Shown here piece by piece: positions 26,636 through 33,964 of a stretch of DNA of 64,000 nucleotides. Source of the DNA: Intrasporangiaceae bacterium URHB0013 (GTDB taxonomy: Bacteria > Actinomycetota > Actinomycetes > Actinomycetales > Dermatophilaceae); assembly GCA_000620545.1 (NCBI GenBank), contig JIBA01000012.1:124001-188000 (forward strand). Reading direction: 5' to 3'. Below the pieces are notes generated by a model that searched no databases, was not told the DNA's origin, and saw only the letters and a program-made list of their open reading frames with translations. Numbering within the stretch: the first letter of the stretch is position 1; every line of letters begins with the position of its first letter. The translations under genes and the position numbers were made by a program.

Positions 26636-26662
26636 TGTCGATCCGGGGTGCGCCCGTCCGTG
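26636..26662 (+). promoter_or_regulatory. Candidate ECF42 promoter of the first DGPF/sigma pair
   Basis: TGTCGA (26636-26641), 17 bases, CGTG (26659-26662). This is the element recalled for ECF42 sigma factors (TGTCGA at -35 and a CGA/CGT-type -10). The same element with the same spacing occurs before the second pair at 38421-38447. Confidence 0.6.
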
Positions 26663-26730
26663 TAAAGGGTGCAGGGTGCACAGAGGGTGCGCCCCGGACC
26701 GGCCGGCAGCGCCGGCAGGAGGAGATCACC

Positions 26731-27111
26731 GTGAAGACCTACCTCATCAGCCTCTTCTCGCCCGACGGGCCGCCGCCGGAGGACCTCGACCTCACGAAGG
26801 TGATGGCCGAGCTCGAGGTCGTCAACGCCGACATCCGCGCGGCCGGCGGCTGGGTCTTCGCCGGCGGGCTCGCCGACCAGGGCAGCGCGACGACGATCCG
26901 CAAGCCGGACGCGATCACCGACGCCGTGCTCACCGACGGACCGTTCGCCGAGGCCAAGGAGCACCTCGGCGGCCTGACGATCGTCCGCTCCGCCGACTAC
27001 GACGCCGTGCTCGGCTGGGCCGAGCGCATCGCGGGAGCGACGGGTCTGCCCGTCGAGGTCCGCCCCTTCCAGGGCGAGGACGACCCCGGCCAGGCGCCGA
27101 CCGACCACTGA
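26731..27111 (+). CDS. DGPF/YciI-family protein (ECF42 partner)
   Basis: Protein of 126 residues with the diagnostic TDGPFAEAKEHLGGL segment near 69 (the DGPF motif) in a YciI-like alpha/beta fold. GGAGGAGATC precedes GTG 26731. It lies 13 bp before an ECF42-type sigma factor; such DGPF proteins are the standard partners and targets of this group. Biochemical role unknown. Confidence 0.88.
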   Translation: MKTYLISLFSPDGPPPEDLDLTKVMAELEVVNADIRAAGGWVFAGGLADQGSATTIRKPDAITDAVLTDGPFAEAKEHLGGLTIVRSADYDAVLGWAERIAGATGLPVEVRPFQGEDDPGQAPTDH

Positions 27112-27124
27112 CGGCGCTGACGAG

Positions 27125-28357
27125 ATGACCGTCTCGGGTGCGGACATCGCGCGGGTCTTCCGTGCCGAGCACGGCCGTGCGGTGTCCGTGCTCATCCGGG
27201 CGCTCGGCGACATCGACCTCGCCGAGGACGCGGTCCAGGACGCGTTCACCGTGGCGGTCGAGCGCTGGCCACGCGAGGGGATGCCGCCGAGTCCCGCCGG
27301 CTGGATCATCACGACCGCGCGGCGCCGGGCCATCGACCGGCTGCGCCGGGAGGCGACGCGGGAGGCCCGCCACGCGGAGTCCGTCGCGCTGTACGCCGCG
27401 GACGAGGGTTCCGGCGCCTCGGAGGAGGGCCCCGTGAAGGACGAACGACTACGGCTGGTCTTCACCTGCTGCCACCCCGCACTCTCGCGCGAGGCGCAGG
27501 TGGCGCTGACGCTGCGACTGCTCGGTGGACTGACCACTCCGGAGATCGCGCACGCGTTCCTCGTGCCCGAGACGACGATGGCGCAACGGATCACCCGGGC
27601 CAAGAACAAGATCCGTACCGCCGGCATCCCGTACCGGGTGCCCCGCGACGAGGACCTGCCGGCCCGCCTCGCGTCCGTGCTCGCCGTGCTCTACCTCGTC
27701 TTCACCGAGGGGCACACGGCCACCGCCGGCGACGACCTGGGTCGGCCCGACCTCGCGACGGAGGCGATCCGGCTCGGGCGCGTGCTCGTCGAGCTGATGC
27801 CGGACGAGCCGGAGGCAATGGGACTGCTCGCCCTCATGCTCCTGACGGAGGCGAGGCGCCCGGCGCGCACCGACCCCGCAGGCGACCTCGTCCTGCTCGC
27901 CGAGCAGGACCGCTCCCGCTGGGACGTCGCGCTGATCGCCGAGGGCCACGCGCTCGTCCGCCGGTGCCTGCGCCGGGGAGCGCCTGGCCCCTACCAGCTG
28001 CAGGCCGCGATCAACGCCGTCCACACCGCAGCGGCGACTGCTGCGGACACCGACTGGTCCCACGTCGTCGCGCTCTACGACCACCTGCTGCGCCTCGCCC
28101 CGACCGACGTCGTCCGGCTGAACCGGGCCGTCGCCGTCGCCGAGGTGGCCGGGCCCGACTCGGCGCTCGCCCTGCTCGAGGACCTGGGCCTCGACGGCTA
28201 CGTCGCGTTCCACGTCGTGCGGGCCGAGCTGCTGGGCCGACTCGCGCGCTGGCCGGAGTCGGCCGCCGAGTGGGAACGGGCGGCCGGACTCAGTGACAAC
28301 GCGCCCGAGTCGCGGCACCTGCGCGACCGCGCTGCGCAAGCAGCCGCGCACACGTGA
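27125..28357 (+). CDS. ECF42-type RNA polymerase sigma factor with C-terminal TPR-like extension
   Basis: Protein of 410 residues. Sigma region 2 (AEDAVQDAFTVAVERWP, residues ~35-51), region 4 with an HTH (LTTPEIAHAFLVPETTMAQRI near 140), and a ~220-residue C-terminal extension of DUF6596/TPR type with YLVFTEGHTA near 195. In this group the extension replaces a separate anti-sigma factor. Loss of function of the extension is reported to abolish activity in Streptomyces (family knowledge). No ribosome site is obvious before ATG 27125. Confidence 0.88.
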   Translation: MTVSGADIARVFRAEHGRAVSVLIRALGDIDLAEDAVQDAFTVAVERWPREGMPPSPAGWIITTARRRAIDRLRREATREARHAESVALYAADEGSGASEEGPVKDERLRLVFTCCHPALSREAQVALTLRLLGGLTTPEIAHAFLVPETTMAQRITRAKNKIRTAGIPYRVPRDEDLPARLASVLAVLYLVFTEGHTATAGDDLGRPDLATEAIRLGRVLVELMPDEPEAMGLLALMLLTEARRPARTDPAGDLVLLAEQDRSRWDVALIAEGHALVRRCLRRGAPGPYQLQAAINAVHTAAATAADTDWSHVVALYDHLLRLAPTDVVRLNRAVAVAEVAGPDSALALLEDLGLDGYVAFHVVRAELLGRLARWPESAAEWERAAGLSDNAPESRHLRDRAAQAAAHT

Positions 28358-28379
28358 GGACCGGCGGTAGCCTGCCGTC

Positions 28380-29321
28380 ATGACGACCCCGCCGACCATC
28401 GCACCGCAAGACCTCGCGTCTCCGTGGGGCGGGGTCGCCCGCACCATCGACCTCGACGGTCCGGTGCACTGGGTGGACTTCGGCGCTCCCGAGGCGTCGC
28501 CCGGCTCACCCGAGCCGCCGCCGGTCGTCCTCGTCCACGGTCTCGGCGGCTCGCACCTCAACTGGGTCGGCATCGCCCCGGCGCTCGCCGAGCGTCGCCG
28601 GGTCGTGGCGCTCGACCTGCCGGGTTTCGGACTGACCCCCGCGCTGGGGCGCGCGACGAGCGTCAACCACAACGCGGCGCTCCTCAGCCGTTTCGTCCAC
28701 GAGGTCCTCGGTCGCCCCGTCGTCCTCGTCGGCAACTCGATGGGCGGGATGGTGAGCCTGCTGCTCGCCGACCGCCGCCCCGAGCAGGTCGTCGGTCTCG
28801 CGCTCGTCGACCCCGCGCTGCCCAACCCTGGCGCGCCGCCGGACCCCCAGGTCGCCGCGACCTTCGCCCTGTATGCCATGCCACGCGTCGGCGAGATGGT
28901 GCTGACCCGCTACAACGTGCGCTTCTCGGACCGGCAGCGGGTGCTCGGCACCGTGGCCCTGTGCTTCGCAGACCCCTCGCGCGCCGACGCCGACGTCGTC
29001 GAGGCCGGAGTGACGCTCGCTGCCTGGCGCCGGTCCCTACCGGACCCCGAGGGTGAGTTCCTCGGTGCGGCCCGCTCGCTCCTGCGCGTGCTCCGCGGGC
29101 GACGCGAGTACGACCGGATCATGCGCGACCTCGACCGACCTGTGCTGCTCATCCACGGCACGCGCGACCGCCTCGTGCCCGTCTCGGCCGCACGCCGGGC
29201 AGCCCGGCTCAACCCGGGATGGCGCACGGCCTACCTCGACGGGATGGGGCACACACCGCAGCTCGAGGCGCCCGAGGACGTGCTCGCACACCTCGAACCG
29301 TGGCTGGACTCGTTGGCCTGA
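28380..29321 (+). CDS. Alpha/beta-fold hydrolase
   Basis: Protein of 313 residues. The core has the oxyanion motif LVHGLGGSHLNW near 54, the nucleophile elbow GNSMGGM near 119, the acid in HGTRDRLVPV near 261, and His in GMGHTPQLE near 292. TAGCCT is six bases before ATG 28380, so the message is probably leaderless and separate from the sigma gene. Substrate unknown; epoxide hydrolase or lactonase-like activities are possible. Its stop codon is the first TGA of a tandem repeat. Confidence 0.86.
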   Translation: MTTPPTIAPQDLASPWGGVARTIDLDGPVHWVDFGAPEASPGSPEPPPVVLVHGLGGSHLNWVGIAPALAERRRVVALDLPGFGLTPALGRATSVNHNAALLSRFVHEVLGRPVVLVGNSMGGMVSLLLADRRPEQVVGLALVDPALPNPGAPPDPQVAATFALYAMPRVGEMVLTRYNVRFSDRQRVLGTVALCFADPSRADADVVEAGVTLAAWRRSLPDPEGEFLGAARSLLRVLRGRREYDRIMRDLDRPVLLIHGTRDRLVPVSAARRAARLNPGWRTAYLDGMGHTPQLEAPEDVLAHLEPWLDSLA

Positions 29322-29400
29322 CCGCGACGGCCTGACCGCGACGGCCTGACTGCGACGGCCTGATCGCGACGGCCTGATCGCGACGGCCTGATCGCGACCG
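29317..29400. repeat. 14-bp tandem repeat (six units)
   Basis: Six consecutive units of CCTGAYCGCGACGG (with T/C variation) run from 29317, ending in a slightly degenerate copy. Unit 1 supplies the stop codon of the upstream hydrolase, so every expansion leaves that protein unchanged. The array fills the gap between two convergent genes. Confidence 0.85.
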
Positions 29401-29408
29401 GGCAGGTG

Positions 29409-29933
29409 TCAGGCGACGCCCTGCCTCACCCGGGTGGCCAGCTCGACCCCCCAGTCGCGGGCACGGTCGAGCTCGCCGGCCACGACGGGTCCGGGCGTGC
29501 CCTGCACCCAGAACGACTCGCCACGCTGGGCGCGGTCGAACCCGCGGCGGCGCAGGGCCCTGGCGGCCGCGTTCGCAGCGGAGCCGGGCAGCATCGTGAC
29601 GTGCACCCGGGTGTCGAAGGTGACGACGCGGAGCTCGGGCCGCGGCGTCACCGCCTGGATCCACTCGCGGACGCCCTGGCCGGCGGCCGTGGCGCCCTGC
29701 GTCAGCGCATCCTGGCGGGTGCGCGGGCGAGTCATCCCGAGGGCGTGCGTCGGTCCACCGACGAGGAGCAGGTCGACGTCGGCAGGGATGACGGTCGGGG
29801 CGTCGTCGACATGGACGAGCCGGACAGCGCCGTCGTCCGGTGATCTGCCCTGGTGCAACCCGTCCGCGACGGCCGAGGCGATCGTGCGGGTGTTGCCGAA
29901 CATGGACTCGTGGACGATGAGGACGTTCATCAT
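29409..29933 (-). CDS. Flavodoxin-family protein
   Basis: Protein of 174 residues. The FMN phosphate loop HESMFGNTR (near 9) is intact, then the LLLVGGPTHALGM aromatic-loop region and a C-terminal helix. Flavodoxin-like proteins shuttle electrons or act as NAD(P)H-dependent reductases. ATG 29933 has GGAAAGG five bases upstream; ATG 29930 is equally possible. A longer frame overlapping the methyltransferase promoter is rejected. Confidence 0.83.
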   Translation of the reverse strand: MMNVLIVHESMFGNTRTIASAVADGLHQGRSPDDGAVRLVHVDDAPTVIPADVDLLLVGGPTHALGMTRPRTRQDALTQGATAAGQGVREWIQAVTPRPELRVVTFDTRVHVTMLPGSAANAAARALRRRGFDRAQRGESFWVQGTPGPVVAGELDRARDWGVELATRVRQGVA

Positions 29934-30066
29934 GGGTGCCTTTCCGCCTTCCACGCTACGCATCGCCCACGAACTCGCGGCCGTTTCGTGACGCACGAGA
30001 CGTACCGCGCCACAATGGGATTCGCGGTCGTCAACGGTCGCGCCGCCAACGACGAGGAGAGTCACC

Positions 30067-30687
30067 GTGGACGCCAGAACCTGGGACGAGCGGTATGCGG
30101 CCAGTGACCTCGTGTGGTCGGTCGAGCCGAACCGCTTCGTCGCCGAGATCATCACTCCGCTGAAGCCCGGTCATGCGGTCGACCTCGCCGCCGGCGAGGG
30201 ACGCAACGCGATCTGGATGGTCGAGCAGGGGTGGACCGTCGTGGCATCCGACTACTCGCCGGTGGCCGTCGAGCGCATGCGGTCCCTGGCCGCCAGCCGG
30301 CTCGGCGACCGCGCGAGCCGTCTGACCGCGCTCGTCGCGGATGCCACCCAGCCGGCACCAGATGGACCCGCGGCCCACGACCTCGCGCTGCTGTGCTACC
30401 TGCAGCTGCCCGCCGACGAGTGGCGGCAGGCGCTGCGGGCGGCCGTCGAGACGGTGCGACCGGGCGGCCGCATCGTCGTCGTCGGTCACGCCGGCCGCAA
30501 CCTCACCGAAGGCTGGGGAGGTCCGAGTGAGCGGACCGTGCTCTACGACCCCGAGGAGGTGCTCGAGCGAGCCGACGGGCTGCCGGTCACCGTGGAGCAG
30601 GCCGTCATCAGACAGCGCCCCGTCGAGACCGACGACGGCAAGCGCGTCGCGCTCGACACCGTGGTGGTGCTGCGCCGCGACCTCTGA
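30067..30687 (+). CDS. Class I SAM-dependent methyltransferase
   Basis: Protein of 206 residues. The SAM-binding motif I is AVDLAAGEGRNAIWM near 38, motif II VASDYSPVAVERM near 60 and DLALLCYLQLP near 103. The N-terminal WDERYAASDLVWS is typical of the tellurite-resistance TehB/thiopurine-like branch. GAGGAGAGTCACC precedes GTG 30067. The acceptor is unknown. Confidence 0.87.
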   Translation: MDARTWDERYAASDLVWSVEPNRFVAEIITPLKPGHAVDLAAGEGRNAIWMVEQGWTVVASDYSPVAVERMRSLAASRLGDRASRLTALVADATQPAPDGPAAHDLALLCYLQLPADEWRQALRAAVETVRPGGRIVVVGHAGRNLTEGWGGPSERTVLYDPEEVLERADGLPVTVEQAVIRQRPVETDDGKRVALDTVVVLRRDL

Positions 30688-30722
30688 CGGCGCCCCTCCG
30701 CCGCTCCGCCCGCTCCACCCGT

Positions 30723-30766
30723 TCGAGGTGTTCGCGGCGCCCACGTGGGTGCCGCGAACACCTCGA
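30723..30766. terminator. Bidirectional hairpin; solitary copy of the GTTCGAGGTG palindrome family
   Basis: Perfect 16-bp arms TCGAGGTGTTCGCGGC and GCCGCGAACACCTCGA around a 12-base loop that is itself nearly palindromic. It lies between convergent stop codons (methyltransferase and HTH protein), an ideal place for a two-way terminator. Sequence and loop (CACGTGGGTGCCG) are clearly related to the five-unit array at 55951-56282. Confidence 0.8.
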
Positions 30767-30767
30767 G

Positions 30768-30998
30768 CTAACGGCGACCGTACTTCTTGTGAACGGCCTG
30801 ACGACTGACCCCGAGCTGTTCGGCGATCTCGGCCCACGCGAGGCCGAGGTTGCGCGCCCGGCGCACGACGGCGGCCTCGGTGCGATCCGCCGCACGCCGC
30901 AGCTCACGCGCTGCGGCGAGCGCAGCGCGCGGGTCGTCGTCCCCCGTGGCCCGAGCCAGCTCCAGCATGTCGTCGACCTCCGTCGTCACCGCGGTCAT
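30768..30998 (-). CDS. Small helix-turn-helix DNA-binding protein
   Basis: Protein of 76 residues: an N-terminal helix pair (MLELARATGDDDPRAALAAA) and a C-terminal HTH (LAWAEIAEQLGVSRQAVHKK). Proteins of this size and layout are common in actinobacteria and uncharacterised. ATG 30998 starts about 22 bases from the predicted transcription start. An internal ATG at 30968 has a better GGAGG ribosome site (spacing 8) and would give 66 residues. Two operator-like palindromes overlap its promoter, so it likely represses itself. Confidence 0.78.
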   Translation of the reverse strand: MTAVTTEVDDMLELARATGDDDPRAALAAARELRRAADRTEAAVVRRARNLGLAWAEIAEQLGVSRQAVHKKYGRR

Positions 30999-31010
30999 CC
31001 TTCGCGTCCC

Positions 31011-31066
31011 GTCAACCTCTGTTGACACAGTAGGCCGCGAAGGAGTGCCCGTCAACCAGGGTTGAC
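31011..31066 (-). promoter_or_regulatory. Autoregulatory promoter with paired GTCAACC palindromes
   Basis: On the minus strand: -35 TTGACG (31055-31050), 17 bases, -10 TACTGT (31032-31027). Palindrome 1 GTCAACCAGGGTTGAC (31051-31066) covers the -35. Palindrome 2 GTCAACCTCTGTTGAC (31011-31026) sits directly after the -10 over the start site. Their centres are 40 bp apart, near four helical turns, so both can face the same side of the DNA. Confidence 0.7.
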
Positions 31067-31129
31067 GAGGCGGTCCGGCGGGGTGGAAAGCACTGGCCGC
31101 ACGGGGGTCCCGGCCAGCAGGATGTCCGC

Positions 31130-31528
31130 ATGGCACTCGAGCTCTCGCACACGACCGTCAACGCCCTCGACGCCCACGCGCAGTCCGTCTGGTGGGCCGA
31201 CCTGCTCGGCTACCACGAGGACCCGGCCGACCCCAACGAGGCGGGTCACCAGGAGTGCCTGATCCTCTCGCCCGACGAGTCGCACCGGCTGCTGTTCATC
31301 ACGGTCGAGGACGCGAAGCAGGTGCGCAACCGCGTCCACCTCGACCTGCGCCCCACCGACCGCCCGCGCGACGAGGAGGTCGAGCGCGTCACCGGACTCG
31401 GCGCGACCGTCGTGCAGGACTGTCGCACCGAGGACGGGCGCGGGTGGGTCGTGATGGCCGATCCCGAGGGAAACGAGTTCTGCATCCTGCGCAGTGACGA
31501 CGAGCGTCGCGCGGCGGGCGACATCTGA
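31130..31528 (+). CDS. VOC-superfamily (glyoxalase-like) protein
   Basis: Protein of 132 residues. It begins with the [25 protein letters not shown] module typical of actinobacterial glyoxalase-like proteins and ends with [13 protein letters not shown], whose Glu is a metal-ligand candidate. AGGA precedes ATG 31130. It is divergent from the small HTH gene and could share its operators. Function unknown. Confidence 0.85.
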   Translation: MALELSHTTVNALDAHAQSVWWADLLGYHEDPADPNEAGHQECLILSPDESHRLLFITVEDAKQVRNRVHLDLRPTDRPRDEEVERVTGLGATVVQDCRTEDGRGWVVMADPEGNEFCILRSDDERRAAGDI

Positions 31529-31560
31529 GATCACGCCCGAGACGGTGCGACGATGACCGC

Positions 31561-31896
31561 GTGACCGTGACCCGCTCGATCCTGCTCTTCGTGCTCGCCG
31601 CCCTCGCCGAGATCGGTGGTGCCTGGCTCATCTGGCAGGGGGTGCGTGAGCACCGCGGCTGGGTGTGGGCCGGTGCGGGAGTCGTCGCGCTCGGCCTCTA
31701 CGGCTTCGTCGCGACGCTCCAGCCCGACGCGAGCTTCGGGCGCATCCTCGCCGCCTACGGAGGCGTGTTCGTCGCAGGCTCACTCGTCTGGGGCATGGTG
31801 GCCGACGGCTTCCGCCCGGACCGGTGGGACGTCGCGGGCGCGCTCGTCTGCCTCGTCGGCGTCGCGCTCATCATGTACGCGCCACGCTCAGGCTGA
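31561..31896 (+). CDS. YnfA/UPF0060-family small membrane protein
   Basis: Protein of 111 residues with four hydrophobic segments. The family signatures [17 protein letters not shown] (near 15), [22 protein letters not shown] (near 40-62) and GFRPDRWD near 85 are present. The family is distantly related to SMR transporters; role unproven. GTG 31561 start; GTG two codons later is possible. Confidence 0.9.
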   Translation: MTVTRSILLFVLAALAEIGGAWLIWQGVREHRGWVWAGAGVVALGLYGFVATLQPDASFGRILAAYGGVFVAGSLVWGMVADGFRPDRWDVAGALVCLVGVALIMYAPRSG

Positions 31897-31919
31897 GCCG
31901 ACCTGGCGGAGGGGCTCGA

Positions 31920-31978
31920 CGGCATACCCGCGGTACGGCATGCCCGCCGGCACGGCATGCCCAGCGGCGCGGCATACC
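31920..31978. repeat. Four spaced CGGCATRCC elements
   Basis: CGGCATACC/CGGCATGCC occur at 31920, 31936, 31953 and 31970, spaced 16-17 bp. GGCATGCC is itself a perfect palindrome. They fill the gap between the YnfA gene and the next gene and could be protein-binding sites, or a local cluster of the genome-favoured GGCATAC word. Confidence 0.4.
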
Positions 31979-32103
31979 GCCGGCTGTCGTGGGACGGTCG
32001 GCAACGACCGCAGGAGGACGTTTCCGCCGTCCAGGTTGCGAGCTTCGCGCTCTGGACGAACCGGGCATCGCAGCGCCACCATGGAGGGCACGGAGGTCGC
32101 GCC

Positions 32104-32643
32104 ATGAACGTTCAGCCGAATGCCACCATCCCGCCCCTCGCCCCGGCGGGCCAGCTCGATGCGGAGGGGTTCGACCGCGGCCGGGTCGAGACCGCCGCCG
32201 ACCTCGCCGTGCATCTCGAACGGGTGCGCCGGCACCGGTCGGAGCTGCGCGACTCCGTCGCCGCCGTCGACCTCGCGCTCGAGGCGCCGATCGCCCGCGG
32301 CGGCATGTGGCGCGAGCGCGTGCGGGCAGCCCTCGCGGAGCTGGCGCACGACTTCGACGACCACGTCGCGCTGACCGAGAGCCCGGGCGGCATCTACGAC
32401 CGGGCCCGGCGCAGTGCGCCGCGTCTGTCGGGCCGCGTCGAGCGACTGCTCGACGAGCACCGCAGGCTGCGCGAGGCGATCCACGGCTACCTGGCGGTGC
32501 TCGAGCACGGCGGCACGGTCGCCGACCTGCCGGTCTTCCGTGAGGAGCTGACCGTTCTCGTCGGCCGGCTCGTCCGACACCGGCAGAAGGGCGGCGACCT
32601 CGTCTACGAGGCCTACGACGTCGACCTCGGCGGCTCGGACTGA
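32104..32643 (+). CDS. Hemerythrin-like helical bundle protein
   Basis: Protein of 179 residues, almost entirely helical. Regularly spaced His and acidic residues (HLERVRRHRSEL, AHDFDDHVALTE, LLDEHRRLREAI, LVRHRQKGGDLVYEAYDVD) resemble hemerythrin-domain proteins that hold a di-iron site. I cannot match all ligands with certainty. The ~200-bp upstream region holds the CGGCATRCC cluster. A longer frame starting at 31957 is not used because ATG 32104 begins the conserved part. Confidence 0.6.
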   Translation: MNVQPNATIPPLAPAGQLDAEGFDRGRVETAADLAVHLERVRRHRSELRDSVAAVDLALEAPIARGGMWRERVRAALAELAHDFDDHVALTESPGGIYDRARRSAPRLSGRVERLLDEHRRLREAIHGYLAVLEHGGTVADLPVFREELTVLVGRLVRHRQKGGDLVYEAYDVDLGGSD

Positions 32644-32680
32644 CGCCGGACCGTCGAACTGACGCCGGACCGACCTGCGC

Positions 32681-33964
32681 TCAGCCGTCGCTGGGCTCGA
32701 ACCGCGGACGCAGCGTGAAACCCGAGACGCCTTCGCGGCTCGTGCGCGAGGCCAGCACCTGGTGGAGCTGGATGTGGTTGCGCTCGAAGGCGAGTCGCGA
32801 TCCCGCGAGGTACAGGCCCCACACCCGTGCCGTGCCGAGGCCGGCGATCTCGACGCAGTCGTCCCAGTGCTTGGCGAGGTTCGCGTTCCACGTGGCGCAC
32901 GTTCTGGCGTAGTGCTCGCGGAGGTTCTCGTGGTGGCGGACCTCGAAGCCCTCGTCCTCCATGACGCGCACGATGTCGCCGCTGCCGGTCAGCTCGCCGT
33001 CGGGGAAGACGTAGCGGTTGATGAACCCGCGGGGCGGCAGGCCGGCGTGCTGGTTGTCGGGCCGGGTGATGCAGTGGTTGAGCAGGCGGCCCTCGTCGCG
33101 CAGCCGCTCGCGCAGGAAGCGGAAGTAGGCCGGGTAGTTGCCGACGCCGACGTGCTCGGTCAGCCCGATCGAGCTGACCGCGTCGAAGCCGCGCTCGGTG
33201 ACGTCGCGGTAGTCGCCGTGCCGGACCTCGGCCCGCTCGGTGAGGCCGTCGGCCTCGATCACGGCCTGTGCCCACGTGGCCTGCTCGCGCGAGAGCGTCA
33301 CGCCCACAGCGGTGACGCCGTAGTGCTTCACGGCGTGGCGCACCATGCCACCCCAGCCGCAGCCGACATCGAGCAGCCGCATGCCCGGACGCAGGCCGAG
33401 CTTCCGCGCGACGAGGTCGTACTTGTAGGCCTGGGCCTGCTCGAGCGAGGCCTCGTCGGTCGGGAAGCACGCGCACGTGTACGTCATCGAGGGACCGAGG
33501 ACCTTCTCGTAGAAGGAGTTCGACACGTCGTAGTGGTGGCTGATCGCGGCGGCGTCGCGCGCCTTGCCGTGCCGCAGCCCGTGGGCCAGGCGGCGCAGCT
33601 GGCCCGGGGTCTCCTCCTTCGGCAGGGCCGGCGGGTGGGGCCGGTGCCGGGCCACGAAGCGCGCCAGCTCTGCGGCGTCGTGCCGTCCGGGTCGACGCGG
33701 CGTGAGGCCGTCGGCGACGAGACGGAGCACCTCGTAGGGGTCGGCCTCGTCGATCCCGTCGATGACGAGGTCACCGAGGAGGTACGCACGCGCGAGGCCG
33801 AGCTCGCCCGGCGCGGTGAGGAGGTGGTTGAGTGCCTCCGGTCTCGTGAGGCGCAGCGGCAGCCCGTCGGGGCTGCCGCCTTCCGAGCCGTCCCACGCGA
33901 CGACCCGCACCGGGGCCTCTGGTCCGAACACGCGGTCGAATGCCTGTCCCACGGTCAAAGTCAT
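32681..33964 (-). CDS. tmsB: TmsB/Cfa-like fatty-acid methyltransferase
   Basis: Protein of 427 residues of the cyclopropane-fatty-acyl-phospholipid synthase family. The SAM site is LLDVGCGWGGMVRHA near residue 200. SMTYTCACF and VSSIGLTEHVGVGNYPAYF are family landmarks. In the Tms system the enzyme adds a methylene at C10 of oleoyl chains and the partner reductase makes the 10-methyl acid (tuberculostearic acid). ATG 33964 overlaps the stop of that partner, which identifies this pair. Confidence 0.85.
   Translation of the reverse strand: MTLTVGQAFDRVFGPEAPVRVVAWDGSEGGSPDGLPLRLTRPEALNHLLTAPGELGLARAYLLGDLVIDGIDEADPYEVLRLVADGLTPRRPGRHDAAELARFVARHRPHPPALPKEETPGQLRRLAHGLRHGKARDAAAISHHYDVSNSFYEKVLGPSMTYTCACFPTDEASLEQAQAYKYDLVARKLGLRPGMRLLDVGCGWGGMVRHAVKHYGVTAVGVTLSREQATWAQAVIEADGLTERAEVRHGDYRDVTERGFDAVSSIGLTEHVGVGNYPAYFRFLRERLRDEGRLLNHCITRPDNQHAGLPPRGFINRYVFPDGELTGSGDIVRVMEDEGFEVRHHENLREHYARTCATWNANLAKHWDDCVEIAGLGTARVWGLYLAGSRLAFERNHIQLHQVLASRTSREGVSGFTLRPRFEPSDG

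Noticed and set aside
26591-26730. Riboswitch before the DGPF gene
   Set aside because: No conserved aptamer core was recognised; the ECF42-type promoter element explains the region better.
30768-31528. Toxin-antitoxin pair (76-aa HTH protein and divergent VOC protein)
   Set aside because: They are divergent, not an operon, and the VOC protein resembles an enzyme rather than a toxin.
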